The notes beneath the pieces were generated by a model. That model was not told the origin of the DNA. It made no database searches and worked only from the letters and a program-made list of their open reading frames with translations. This document shows positions 1-8,325 of a stretch of 64,000 bases of DNA, one piece after another; within the stretch, counting starts at the first letter, position 1; each line of letters opens with the position of its first letter. A program made the position numbers and the translations under genes. This DNA comes from Alistipes muris (GTDB lineage Bacteria > Bacteroidota > Bacteroidia > Bacteroidales > Rikenellaceae): assembly GCF_943193205.1 (NCBI RefSeq), contig NZ_CALPDD010000012.1, forward strand, positions 1-64,000, read 5' to 3'.

Positions 1-143
1 TCGGTCGTTCGCTGAGCGGGCACGGAAGACTTACGCTGTTCCGAACACCCGCTCCGGGCGCTCGCTCCCTCGACGAACGAAACCCCGCCATTTCTACGAG
101 TGCGGAACAAAGGTTCAAGTGCCCCTCCCCACAAAAAACCACC

Positions 144-206
144 GTCATTCCGACTACCTGCCTGTCATTCCGAGGAGCCGTCCCCTTTGTCATTCTGAGG
201 AGCCGT
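144..206. repeat. Short imperfect direct repeats (GTCATTCYGAGGAGCCGT)
   Basis: Three copies of a gtcattcYga core occur at 144-153, 164-181 and 190-206; the last two extend to the same 18-bp unit with one mismatch. The third copy continues into a gtaggcgacgaagaatct tail. This resembles scattered intergenic repeats seen in many bacterial genomes; I cannot assign a function. Confidence 0.6.
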
Positions 207-930
207 AGGCGACGAAGAATCTGTTCCCCCGCAAAATAGATTCTTAACTTGCGCTGCGCTTGTTGACCTCCTCCTTGCATGGCATAGCCTGCAAGCAGTC
301 TCTGCACATGCTTCGTTCGTCAGTTCACTCCGTTCAGAATGACATCCGCCGCAGCCACTCGCAGCTCGGCTGCGGCGGTCGTGCTATGGACACAAGCCGG
401 GCGCCGCGCAGAATTATTATTTTTTTGTGTTTCCCTCTTGACAAACGGTTTTTCAGGTTGTATCTTTGTTTCGTCTTGCAGCAAGTTCGTTTTTGCGTAT
501 TCGTCGTTCGCGCGCTTGATTCTTTGAATACGACGATTGCGGTGCACAGCAGCGCAGAAACAAGCGAAATCCGCCAAGACAAATCTCTCCTTGTTTTTTG
601 CTGACGTCAGAAACAAACAATTCTTCGTTCTGTCAGTAACATCGAAATCCCGAATTCTCTCTTTCGGTTTTTTGCTTTCTGTTTTTTTTGTTTCTCCGGT
701 GGTGCCGTTCCATTTTCCGACGTTTTCACCTCTTCAGAAGGCGTTATGGATATATGGTTCGACAGACAGTCAACTCTCGGTTTTATGAGGTGAAACTCCG
801 AGCCTCGGACGCGTATAAAATACGTAGTATCATTTAAGAACAGCCCCCAGAACGAACGATCCTCTTTCCTCGAAGTCTCCCGGAACCGACCAAACACGGC
901 GCCGGGGGATTTCCTGTGTTTGTACCTTAT

Positions 931-1021
931 ATATAAATAAAGAAGAATTCCGACGCCGTAGGCGCCGGAATTCTTGGTTAGGTTAGTTAGGTCAATGAGA
1001 GCGGGAGAACCCCGCTTATCG
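931..1021 (-). ncRNA. Candidate small RNA with own promoter and terminator
   Basis: On the minus strand a TTTG at 1058-1055 and a TATATTTG at 1034-1027 with a 20-bp spacer form a good Bacteroidetes promoter aimed left. About 6 nt downstream a transcript would start near 1021. It would contain a small hairpin (GCGGG-loop-CCCGC), an unpaired CU-rich stretch, and then a strong hairpin at 975-943 (AAGAATTCC arm, loop TAC) followed by a T-rich run. No reading frame fits inside. This is read from sequence only; an alternative is that the hairpin merely ends the AraC gene transcript. Confidence 0.45.
943..975 (-). terminator. Strong hairpin terminator
   Basis: A near-perfect inverted repeat of about 15 bp per arm with a 3-nt loop, followed on the minus strand by a T/A-rich tract. 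It would end leftward transcription, either from the candidate small RNA promoter at 1058-1027 or from the AraC gene. Confidence 0.7.
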
Positions 1022-1149
1022 TATTACAAATATAAAAGTAATTTGACCTAAAACCAAATTTTTCGTAATATTTTTTTGTCGGTTGGTAAAAATTACGGCC
1101 GTATCGAAACGGCTTGCCGCCGGACACGGGCCATTATTAATATTTTTTA

Positions 1150-2064
1150 TTAAAGCGCCTCGCGGATGCTTTCCTCTTTCTTTTCGGGTTCCGCCAGGGT
1201 CATCGAGGTGTTGATGTGGCGGGCACGATAGGTGGCAGGCGTCATCTGGTATTCTTTCTTGAACAGCTTGATGAAGTGCGAGGTGTTGGGGAACGTGCAC
1301 TCGTTGCCGATTTCCGAAATCGACTTCGAGGTGGAAATCAGCAGCAGGCGCGAGTGCATGAGACGCTGACGGATATACCACTTGTGGGGCGGCATCTGGA
1401 AGTGGCGCCGGAATTCCTTTTTGAACGAGGTGAGCGAACGGTTGGTCAGCTGCGACAGCTCCTCGATGGATATGTCCTTGAAAATGTGGTCGTAGACGAT
1501 TTGCTCGAAGTTTTCCTTGGCGGCGTCTACGTTGCTCAGCAGCTTGCTTTTGATGCAGCAGTCTTCGTGCGAGGCAATCAGATAGATCAGTTCGGTCATC
1601 TTGATGTTCTCGGCCGTTTCGTCGTGGTGGAAATCCTCGTCGCGCAGGTAGTTGTTGGCGTTGGTGAAAAAATTCCGGATGCTTCCCCATGCGGGCATGG
1701 ATACGTGCATCCGGTGGCTGCAGTTTTCGCAGGAGTGCGAATTGGAGATGTTCAGCCCGTAGGTGATGTTCAGGTGCAGCAGGATGCGCTGGAGGTCCGA
1801 CGGCGTGTAGTAGACAAGAATCTGCTCGAAGGGCTGGCCGTTTTCGGGGAAATGTTCGATGTAGTGGTGGCCGATTCCGAGGTAGAAAATGTCGCCTCGG
1901 GTGAGCTGGCGGCGTTTGTCGCCGTCGTAGATGAACATGGACCCCCGCAACACGTAGCCAATGGCATATCGCGACAGGGTCTGTGACTGGATGCCGGAGT
2001 GAAGTGTTTCCACATACTTCACAATCATCGGCTGTTGAGCCGACGAATTAACTGAATTCTTCAT
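1150..2064 (-). CDS. AraC-family transcriptional regulator
   Basis: A 304-residue regulator. The C-terminal third (roughly residues 190-290) carries two helix-turn-helix units of the AraC/XylS type, with the family signatures SLTSFKKEFRRHF and FPNTSHFIKLFKKEYQMTP. The N-terminal part looks like the effector-sensing cupin-type domain (RGSMFIYDGDKRRQLTRGD). A cysteine pair (SCENCSH, about residue 110) could bind a ligand or metal, but that is a guess. It stands alone, divergent from nothing obvious, so its target and inducer cannot be read from context. A TATATTTG box at 2128-2121 probably drives it with a leader of about 50 nt. Confidence 0.9.
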   Translation of the reverse strand: MKNSVNSSAQQPMIVKYVETLHSGIQSQTLSRYAIGYVLRGSMFIYDGDKRRQLTRGDIFYLGIGHHYIEHFPENGQPFEQILVYYTPSDLQRILLHLNITYGLNISNSHSCENCSHRMHVSMPAWGSIRNFFTNANNYLRDEDFHHDETAENIKMTELIYLIASHEDCCIKSKLLSNVDAAKENFEQIVYDHIFKDISIEELSQLTNRSLTSFKKEFRRHFQMPPHKWYIRQRLMHSRLLLISTSKSISEIGNECTFPNTSHFIKLFKKEYQMTPATYRARHINTSMTLAEPEKKEESIREAL

Positions 2065-2120
2065 GTGTAGATTGTTAATTTAATTCTGCGAACAAGTGTT
2101 GCGTCACTGTTGTTGCACCT

Positions 2121-2128
2121 CAAATATA
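2121..2128 (-). promoter_or_regulatory. -7 box (TATATTTG) for the AraC gene
   Basis: Matches the Bacteroidetes TAnnTTTG consensus on the minus strand, 56 nt from the ATG at 2064. I see no clear TTTG at the expected -33 position. Confidence 0.5.
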
Positions 2129-2221
2129 CAATCTAAACTTTGATTTATAAAATTATGGATAACAAATACGGTCTTATGTGGATATATTAATCTGAATTTG
2201 TTAATATTAGGCCCGAATATA

Positions 2222-3223
2222 TTATTGTAGAATCATATTGCAGGCCGCTCCCGCCAGGCAGAGCGCATAGATCGGTTGGGCGATGCCGGGGTGGGCGCGC
2301 ACGAAAAACAGCGGCAGCAGGGCGGACAGCGGCACGGCGGCCAGTGCGAAGACCGATACCGTGGCACCGGGCAGAGAGGCGACAGCGGCAATCAGAAGCA
2401 GGATTTCCAGGTGATAGACAAGGATGCTCCGCGATTTGGAGCTGACGGCATAGAGGTCGGCATAGAAATACTGCATCGCAAAAATAAGCAGTACGACGGC
2501 CGCGCCTCCCAGCAGTTGAACTCCGAACGGAAGTTCGACGAAGAAAAGCAGCCATTGGCCCGCGATAAGTTTTTCGCCGAGAGCCAGCAGGGGTGCATGG
2601 AATTCGTTGCCGAGCCCCCAGCCGACATAGCACAGCAGCAATACCGGAAGCAGCAGGCCCGTAAGCGCGACGATGAGTTCGCGGAACGTGCGGTGGAAGT
2701 GAATCACGGCCAGCGGCAGCAGCAGAATCAGCGGCAGCGCCTTGGGCGAGAGAATAAGCAGAATGCCTAAGTAGAGTGCGCCGCGGAAGATGGCGTCGAA
2801 AGCGTAGCTGGTCGAGTAGGAGCGGCAGAAGTTCTTGATGCTCAGTATCAGAAACAGCGCGCTGACGAACATGGACAGATCGGCGGCGCCGGCGGTCAGC
2901 CCGCCTGCGAGAACTCCGTAGAGCGGGATGGCGATGCAGGTGTTTGTCGTATAGAGGTTGTAGCGGACCGTGAGGTGGCCGGTACGGATGCCTGTGACGA
3001 TAATCAGCAGGCAGGTCAGCGCCCGGGCCCAGCCCGGAAACGAGTTTTGGAACAGCACGAGGAATTCGCCCGGCAGCCGGAAATCGACCACGGCCCCAGC
3101 GACGGCAGGCACAGCGGATGCTGCCGCGGCGGCCGCTACGGGTCCGTAGACCGCGGCTGCGGCCAGAGCGGCGAGGGTCAGAAACGACGGTATGAAGGCT
3201 TGCCGGGCAATGTCGAATTTCAT
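2222..3223 (-). CDS. Polytopic inner-membrane protein of unknown function
   Basis: About 333 residues and very hydrophobic, with roughly 8-10 predicted membrane segments (for example around FLTLAALAAAAVYG at the N-terminus and ILLLIAAVASLPGATVSVFAL near the C-terminus). No catalytic motif is visible. The start at 3223 is preferred because a TATTTTTG promoter box lies 25 nt upstream, back to back with the rnhB promoter. Longer readings to 4171 would run antisense through rnhB and are rejected. Size and topology resemble the poorly characterised DUF6427-like membrane proteins of Bacteroidetes, but I am not sure of this. Confidence 0.75.
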   Translation of the reverse strand: MKFDIARQAFIPSFLTLAALAAAAVYGPVAAAAAASAVPAVAGAVVDFRLPGEFLVLFQNSFPGWARALTCLLIIVTGIRTGHLTVRYNLYTTNTCIAIPLYGVLAGGLTAGAADLSMFVSALFLILSIKNFCRSYSTSYAFDAIFRGALYLGILLILSPKALPLILLLPLAVIHFHRTFRELIVALTGLLLPVLLLCYVGWGLGNEFHAPLLALGEKLIAGQWLLFFVELPFGVQLLGGAAVVLLIFAMQYFYADLYAVSSKSRSILVYHLEILLLIAAVASLPGATVSVFALAAVPLSALLPLFFVRAHPGIAQPIYALCLAGAACNMILQ

Positions 3224-3247
3224 GCGGACGGGATGTTGTTCCGAGGA

Positions 3248-3276
3248 CAAAAATACGGAAAAAGTTCGTAAATTTG
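3248..3276. promoter_or_regulatory. Divergent promoters for the membrane protein and rnhB
   Basis: TATTTTTG on the minus strand (3255-3248) faces the membrane protein gene, and TAAATTTG on the plus strand (3269-3276) faces rnhB. The plus box ends only 4 nt before the rnhB ATG, which suggests a nearly leaderless mRNA. Confidence 0.6.
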
Positions 3277-3280
3277 TCGT

Positions 3281-3886
3281 ATGCTCGATACGCAATATCA
3301 ATATGATTTTCCCGAAGCGGGCTGCGACGAAGCGGGGCGGGGGTGTCTGGCCGGTCCGGTCTTCGCGGCGGCGGTCATGCTGCCGCCCGGGTTCCGCGAC
3401 CCGCTGCTCAACGATTCCAAGCAGATGACCGAGCGCAACCGCGACCGGCTGCGCGAAATCATCGAGCGCGAAGCGGTGGCATGGGCCGTGGAGGCCGTGC
3501 CGCCGGAGCGTATCGACGAAATCAACATCTTGAACGCTTCGTTCGAGGGGATGTCGCTGGCCGTCGCGCGGCTCGACCCGCGGCCGGGATTTCTGGCTAT
3601 CGACGGCAACCGTTTCCGCACGCGGCTCGAACTGCCCTACAAGTGCATCGTGAAGGGCGACGGCAAGTATGCCGACATCGCGGCGGCTTCGGTGCTGGCC
3701 AAGACGCACCGCGACGAATACATGCGGCGGCTGGCCGAAGAATTCCCGCAGTACGGCTGGCTGAAGAACAAGGGTTATCCGACGCGCGAACACCGGCTGG
3801 CGATTCGCGAACATGGGCTGACGCCCCACCACCGATTGTCTTTCAGCCACGAAATCGACCAGCTGGAACTTCCGTTCGGAGCGTGA
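3281..3886 (+). CDS. rnhB: Ribonuclease HII
   Basis: 201 residues, the normal length for RNase HII, which cleaves the RNA strand of RNA-DNA hybrids and removes single ribonucleotides from DNA. The N-terminal active-site block AGCDEAGRGCLAGPV (Asp-Glu pair) is present. Further family blocks are ILNASFEGM, the FLAIDGNRF acidic strand and KGDGKYADIAAASVLAKTHRD. The C-terminus YPTREHRLAIREHGLTPHHR is also typical. It is divergent from the membrane protein gene and appears to be monocistronic. The start is set by the promoter box immediately upstream. Confidence 0.96.
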   Translation: MLDTQYQYDFPEAGCDEAGRGCLAGPVFAAAVMLPPGFRDPLLNDSKQMTERNRDRLREIIEREAVAWAVEAVPPERIDEINILNASFEGMSLAVARLDPRPGFLAIDGNRFRTRLELPYKCIVKGDGKYADIAAASVLAKTHRDEYMRRLAEEFPQYGWLKNKGYPTREHRLAIREHGLTPHHRLSFSHEIDQLELPFGA

Positions 3887-4170
3887 GCGGGGTTTCGGCG
3901 CCAGCCGGAAGTCTCTCCGGACAACATAAAAACAGCCTGCTGACCCGGAATGGTATGGGCTACGGTTCATTTCTGCGCACCTTCGGCTTGTCGGAACGGT
4001 GCGACCAGCGAGGTCGGGTAGATTCAGCAATCCGCTGGCGGCGATGCCGACGTGCCGAAACGTTTCGGGCTTCAGCTCCAACGTTTCAGGGACCGCCAGC
4101 TGTTCAATCCAGTCTGTGCCGGAGCTGTCCGCCGAGGACTTCTCCGGCATATTCAACCGAGCGATTGCCA

Positions 4171-4407
4171 ATGCACCCTGCTGCGGGCGCCCGCAACCGT
4201 GAGACGGGAGCCTTGATCGTCGTCGGCGAGCACGGCAATGTTTGGTCTTCGTCTTCCTACGCCGCGGGCAATCTGAACGTTGGCGGCCTGCACTGCCGGG
4301 CGGACAACGTGAACCCGTTGAATGGGCACAACCGGGCCAACGGCCTCTCCGTGCGCTGCGTCCAGCATCTACGGGCTGTTTTTATTAAAGTGAAAGGTAG
4401 AAAGTGA
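4171..4407 (+). pseudogene. Relic of a FISUMP-type lipoprotein gene (3' end)
   Basis: The frame from 4171 to the TGA at 4405-4407 reads like the end of a Fibrobacter-major-paralogous (FISUMP) domain: ARNRETGAL, then VWSSSSYAAGN, then NRANGLSVRCVQHL. These blocks are typical of the C-terminus of large Bacteroidetes surface lipoproteins. No start, signal peptide or upstream domain remains in the same frame; the preceding 270 bp (3900-4170) reads as scrambled. I therefore call it a decayed fragment and not a gene. The rest of the 3887-4623 interval holds nothing else I can support. Confidence 0.6.
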
Positions 4408-4576
4408 AAGGTGAAAAGACCAACCGCAGCCGTTCGCAGGCCCGGCTGGGGCGGTCGCGCTGCAAGTGCGAGCCGGGCTCCGCGTTCATCGCGCCGACAT
4501 GTCAAACCCTCGAAAGAGGGTTTGAAAGTGCGAAATCCGTATCCGGCTTTTCTCCGCTGTGCATCGATACAAAAAA

Positions 4577-4604
4577 CAGCGGGCCCCAAGAACGGGGCCC
4601 GCTG
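4577..4604 (-). terminator. Terminator of the ExbB/ExbD operon
   Basis: An 11-bp perfect GC-rich stem (CAGCGGGCCCC arm) with a 6-nt loop, followed on the minus strand by six T. It lies about 20 nt past the stop of the last ExbD gene. Confidence 0.85.
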
Positions 4605-4623
4605 TAAAGAGGGTGTGTAAGAC

Positions 4624-5094
4624 CTAATAACCCAGCGACTTGGAAGCCGCGTAGGAAATCTTCAGGGCATTGGCCCGGCGAAGCTCCTGCTTGACGTCGG
4701 TGACGATACCCATCTTGGTGGTACCGTCGGCCTTGAGACAGATGGTCATCAGGGCACGGTCGGCCTCGCTGAGCTTGTCGCGCTCGGCGGCGACGAAGTC
4801 GAGGATGTCCTTGGTAGTCTTGTAGGAATCGTTGAGCTGGATACGCGGCGCAGTACCGAACTTGGCCTGCATGGCCAGTGACGGCTGCCCGATATGGATG
4901 TAGCTCACGAGCGACTTCTTTTCGAGCTTCTGCACCTCGGTAGCTTCGGGGAGCTTGTAGCGCACCAACAGCTCCTGGTCGCGCATGGTCGTGGAGACCA
5001 TGAAGAAGAAGAGGATCATGAAGATCACGTCGGGGAGCGACGCTGTCGAAATGGGGGGCAAGCCTTTGTTGCCCTTCTTTTTCATTACTGCCAT
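4624..5094 (-). CDS. exbD: ExbD/TolR-family proton-channel subunit (second copy)
   Basis: 156 residues: a short cytoplasmic N-terminus, one membrane helix (VIFMILFFFMVSTTM, about residues 23-37) and a periplasmic domain. The Asp at the start of the helix (SLPDVIFMIL) is the conserved proton-carrying residue of ExbD/TolR. With ExbB it couples the proton gradient to TonB, which energises outer-membrane transporters. It is the last gene of a four-gene operon and starts 4 nt after the first exbD. Two unequal ExbD copies in one operon are usual in Bacteroidetes. Confidence 0.92.
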   Translation of the reverse strand: MAVMKKKGNKGLPPISTASLPDVIFMILFFFMVSTTMRDQELLVRYKLPEATEVQKLEKKSLVSYIHIGQPSLAMQAKFGTAPRIQLNDSYKTTKDILDFVAAERDKLSEADRALMTICLKADGTTKMGIVTDVKQELRRANALKISYAASKSLGY

Positions 5095-5098
5095 AATC

Positions 5099-5704
5099 TT
5101 ACTTCTTGATAGTTCGCGGCTCGGCTTCCGAAATCTTCAGAGGAACGGCCTTGGTGATGATGTCGCGCTGCTCGGGCGTCAGCGAATCGAACTTGTCGCC
5201 GAACTTGCGCATGGCCACCTCGTCGCGGATTTCGTTGAAAGCGCGGGCCAGTTCGTTCTGGACCATGATGTAGGGCTGGTAACCCGTGTCGCGGGTGGTT
5301 TGCAGCGAAACCACGCCCATGCTCACGGGATAGACCCACTTGCTGCCGTCGGGAAGGTCGAATTCCTTCTCCTCCTTTTCGGGCAGGTCCTCGGTGCTCA
5401 GCGGGTTGAGGATGAACTCCTTGGTCTTCTCCTTCAGCTGGCGGAGCTCGATGAACTCCTGCTTGCCGGGCTGACCTGCCATGATCTGACCGCTACCGTT
5501 GATAAGCACCAGAAAGAGGTTGCGCTCCTTGACCTTGATTTCCTCCTGTTTCTGATCCTCGGGAGGAATCGGCGGCAGCATGCGCGCAAGACCCGTGTCG
5601 GTGTTCATGGTAGTGGCGACCAGGAAGAAAATCAGCAGCAAGAAGGCAATGTCGGCCATCGAACCGGCGTTGATTTCCTGTACTTTTCTTTTATCCGTTG
5701 CCAT
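5099..5704 (-). CDS. exbD: ExbD/TolR-family proton-channel subunit (first copy)
   Basis: 201 residues with the ExbD layout: N-terminal cytoplasmic stretch, a single membrane helix (SMADIAFLLLIFFLVATTMN, residues about 15-34, with the conserved Asp), then a periplasmic domain. The periplasmic part is longer than in the second copy and has a charged linker rich in Glu/Lys (about residues 85-125). It should form the stator-side partner of the ExbB channel encoded upstream. The stop is 4 nt before the next exbD and the start 9 nt after the small membrane protein, so all are co-transcribed. Confidence 0.92.
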   Translation of the reverse strand: MATDKRKVQEINAGSMADIAFLLLIFFLVATTMNTDTGLARMLPPIPPEDQKQEEIKVKERNLFLVLINGSGQIMAGQPGKQEFIELRQLKEKTKEFILNPLSTEDLPEKEEKEFDLPDGSKWVYPVSMGVVSLQTTRDTGYQPYIMVQNELARAFNEIRDEVAMRKFGDKFDSLTPEQRDIITKAVPLKISEAEPRTIKK

Positions 5705-5713
5705 GGGTTACGA

Positions 5714-6133
5714 TTATTTGAAGGCGCCCCGGATTTCCGTAACGATGGCCGTCAGGAACGCGGCGACGAAGGCGACGTAAGTCACCAGGATGCTCGTTTC
5801 GGTAATGACGGTCTCGCCGTGGCCGAAGAACCCGTTGTTCTGCAGGTCGATGATGTTGACCGTGTGGCTGGCCGAATAGGCGTACGACGCACCCACGATA
5901 ACGAGGATCAACGCTACGGAAATGATGGTTCCCTTGATGCCTGCCGGGTTCTGAATCATGCCGAAGATGGCGCAGAAGAGCGCAGCGGCGATGGCGAACA
6001 CGAAGAGGAAGTATCCCCAGATGAGGTTCGCGCCGATGGCTGCTTCCGAGCCGCCCGTGGCAACCGCGTAGATCAGAAGAACCGCGGTGATGGCCATCAG
6101 AACGCCCAGCAATATGTTAAGAATCTTTTTCAT
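5714..6133 (-). CDS. Small four-helix membrane protein of the ExbB/ExbD operon
   Basis: 139 residues with about four membrane spans (LLGVLMAITAVLLIYAVA, YFLFVFAIAAALFCAIFGM, IISVALILVIVGASYAY, ILVTYVAFVAAFLTAIV). I recognise no named domain. Its fixed place between exbB and exbD suggests an accessory part of the motor complex, which is inference from position. Spacing to both neighbours is short (9 and 30 nt). Confidence 0.8.
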   Translation of the reverse strand: MKKILNILLGVLMAITAVLLIYAVATGGSEAAIGANLIWGYFLFVFAIAAALFCAIFGMIQNPAGIKGTIISVALILVIVGASYAYSASHTVNIIDLQNNGFFGHGETVITETSILVTYVAFVAAFLTAIVTEIRGAFK

Positions 6134-6163
6134 AATTGCATGAACTGCTGTTGTGGTTGGGGA

Positions 6164-6967
6164 TTATTTCTTGCTGTAGGCGGTGAGGATGTCCATCAGC
6201 GTGATCGACGAATCCTCCATATCGTTCACCAGCGAGTCGATCTTGGAAACGATGTAGTTGTAGAACAGCTGAAGAATAACCGCAGCGATAAGACCCATGA
6301 GGGTGGTCAGCAGGGCGACCTTGATACCGCCTGCTACGAGCGTCGGGCTGATGTCGCCGGCAGCCTGGATGGCGTCGAACGCACCGATCATACCGACTAC
6401 GGTACCCATGAAGCCCAACATCGGCGAGAGGGCGATGAACAGACCGATCCACGAAAGACCCGATTCCATCTGGCCCGTCTGAACCGAACCGTACGATACG
6501 ACGGCCTTCTCTACGGCGTCGAGACCCTGGTCGTAGCGGTCGAGACCCTGGTAGTAGATCGAAGCGATGGGACCGCGCGTGTTGCGGCAAACGTCCTTGG
6601 CAGCTTCGATGCCGCCGTTCCGGAGAGCCTCCTCAAGAGCGGTGATGAACTTCTTGGAGTTGATGGTCGAGAGCGAGAGGAACAGGATACGCTCGATGGC
6701 TACGGCCAGACCGATCACCAAGCAGAGCAGCACGGGCAGCATCCAGCCCCAGCCGCCTTCGAGGAACTTCTGCATCAGAATGTGGTGCATGCTTTCGCCT
6801 GCGATTTCGGTTTCGGCAGCAACGGCGGTCTCGGCTTCGGCCACTGCCTCGTCGGCAACCGCTTCGGTCTGTTCGGCTGCGGCCACGGCCTCAGCTTCCT
6901 GCGCGAACGCATTCACGGTGCCCAGCGAGAAGAGGGCCACCGACAGAATCAAAAAAAGTTTTTTCAT
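6164..6967 (-). CDS. exbB: ExbB/TolQ/MotA-family proton channel
   Basis: 267 residues. An N-terminal signal-like helix (KLFLILSVALFSLGTVNAFA) is followed by an Ala/Glu-rich linker to about residue 58. Then come the three helices of the MotA/TolQ/ExbB family: one near residues 75-97, and two in the block LSWIGLFIALSPMLGFMGTV and IKVALLTTLMGLIAAVILQL. The family hallmark GFMGTVVGMIGAF is present. It forms the channel that, with ExbD, powers TonB-dependent import. It is the first gene of the operon. The acidic N-terminal extension is common in Bacteroidetes homologues. Confidence 0.94.
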   Translation of the reverse strand: MKKLFLILSVALFSLGTVNAFAQEAEAVAAAEQTEAVADEAVAEAETAVAAETEIAGESMHHILMQKFLEGGWGWMLPVLLCLVIGLAVAIERILFLSLSTINSKKFITALEEALRNGGIEAAKDVCRNTRGPIASIYYQGLDRYDQGLDAVEKAVVSYGSVQTGQMESGLSWIGLFIALSPMLGFMGTVVGMIGAFDAIQAAGDISPTLVAGGIKVALLTTLMGLIAAVILQLFYNYIVSKIDSLVNDMEDSSITLMDILTAYSKK

Positions 6968-7287
6968 AGTGGTGTGTTTGATAATTGATTTGATTAGGTT
7001 GTCTTTTTCTTAAAGTTCGTTTCCCTCGTTCGGTCTTTTTTGCGGAAAAGGCCGTTTTTTGTCTTCGCGCCTGCCGGAAAATCCGGTCCGGAGCAGAAAA
7101 AACCGGTTCGGCCCGTCGGCTCCGTGTGCGAATCCCCGCTTCCGGAACGACGGATTCGGGGCTGTGCAACTATCAGTTTTATAATATTTTACACTCTGTA
7201 TCCTGCGCCGAATCCCTCCGTTTTCGACCGGAATACGGCACATTATCAGTGCGAAATATAGAAAAAAAATTTGTTTTATGCAACGGC
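6968..7287. other. Intergenic region upstream of exbB, no gene seen
   Basis: About 320 bp between the ansA stop and the exbB start, both on the minus strand. It must hold the exbB promoter, but I find no clear TAnnTTTG box close to the start. Reading frames here are fragments with no domain. Confidence 0.5.
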
Positions 7288-8325
7288 CTATGCCGTAAAT
7301 TCTCCGCGCAAGGGTCGGCGCAACAGTGCGCGGCACTCCTCGTCGGGCAGTCCGAGCCCCAGCACGTACATGAGTTTGGCGACGGCGGCTTCGGTGGTCA
7401 TGTCGTAGCCGCAGAGCACCCCTGCCTTTTGGAGCCGGAGCCCCGTTTCGTAGAGCTCCATCGAGACCCTGCCGCCGCCGCACTGGGTGATGTTGAGGAT
7501 GATGACGCCGCGCTGGATGGCTTCGTGGAGCACGCGGATGAACCACTCGCTTGTGGGTGCGTTGCCTGCGCCGAAGGTCTCCAGCACGACGGCCCGCAGC
7601 CCGGGAGCGGAGAGCATCGAACGCAGAATCTGCTCGCTGAGCCCCGGGAAGAGCTTGATGACGACGATGCCGTCGGCCAGCCGGCCGGCGACGCGCAGCT
7701 CGGGGTCGGCGGAATCGGGCCGGAGGATGGCCGGGAAGTTATAGGCGATGTTGACACCCACCTCGGCCAGGGGCGGATAATTGTAGGACCGGAACGCGCT
7801 GAGCGCTTCGGCGCTGCGCTTGGTGGTGCGGTTGGCGCGGAAAAGCTGGTTCTGGAAATAGAGCGAGACCTCGGGCACGGCGGGCTGGCCGCCGCGGCGG
7901 GCCCCGGCGATTTCGATGGCCGTGATGAGGTTCTCGCGGCCGTCGGTGCGCAGGACGCCGATGGGAATCTGGCTCCCGGTGAAAACCACGGGCTTGGCGA
8001 GGTTCTCGAACAGAAAACTCAAGGCCGAAGCGGTGTAGGACATGGTGTCGGTGCCGTGCAGGACGACGAAGCCGTCGTAACGGGCGTAGTTGTCGCGGAT
8101 GATCCCGGCCAACGCGAGCCAGTTGGCGGGAGCCACGTTGGAAGAATCTATGACGGGCGACATGGTCTGCACGTCGATGTCGACATTGAGCCGCTTGAGC
8201 GAGGGGAACTCGTCGTAGATGGCGCTGAAGTCGAACGGCACGAGGGCACCTGTTTCGGCGTCGGTCTTCATGCCGATGGTACCTCCGGTGTAGATAATCA
8301 GAATCGAGGATTTGGAACTGTTCAT
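7288..8325 (-). CDS. ansA: Type I L-asparaginase
   Basis: 345 residues, the normal size of the cytoplasmic type I enzyme that hydrolyses asparagine to aspartate and ammonia. The N-terminal nucleophile block IIYTGGTIGM and the second active-site block VLHGTDTMSYTASALSF are both present. There is no signal peptide. The ATG at 8325 overlaps the tatD stop by 4 nt (ATGA), so the two genes are translationally coupled and probably transcribed with dprA's neighbour tatD. Confidence 0.93.
   Translation of the reverse strand: MNSSKSSILIIYTGGTIGMKTDAETGALVPFDFSAIYDEFPSLKRLNVDIDVQTMSPVIDSSNVAPANWLALAGIIRDNYARYDGFVVLHGTDTMSYTASALSFLFENLAKPVVFTGSQIPIGVLRTDGRENLITAIEIAGARRGGQPAVPEVSLYFQNQLFRANRTTKRSAEALSAFRSYNYPPLAEVGVNIAYNFPAILRPDSADPELRVAGRLADGIVVIKLFPGLSEQILRSMLSAPGLRAVVLETFGAGNAPTSEWFIRVLHEAIQRGVIILNITQCGGGRVSMELYETGLRLQKAGVLCGYDMTTEAAVAKLMYVLGLGLPDEECRALLRRPLRGEFTA

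Larger units (their letters stand above)
1..1149. other. Gene-poor stretch with no supported protein gene
   Basis: Several short overlapping reading frames exist on both strands between 260 and 900, but none shows a recognisable domain, a convincing start or the GC-rich codon pattern of the neighbouring genes. The stretch holds short direct repeats near 144-206 and, at its right end, a promoter plus hairpin arrangement that looks like a small RNA (about 931-1021, minus strand). The rest is unexplained. Confidence 0.6.

Noticed and set aside
607..897. Minus-strand ORF of 96 codons in the gene-poor left end
   Set aside because: No domain, no promoter close to its start and unusual composition; not enough to call a gene.
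4985..6988. Long plus-strand reading frame of 667 codons over the ExbB/ExbD operon
   Set aside because: It is antisense to four clear family members in a GC-rich region; the protein has no domain and biased His/Asp/Gly content.
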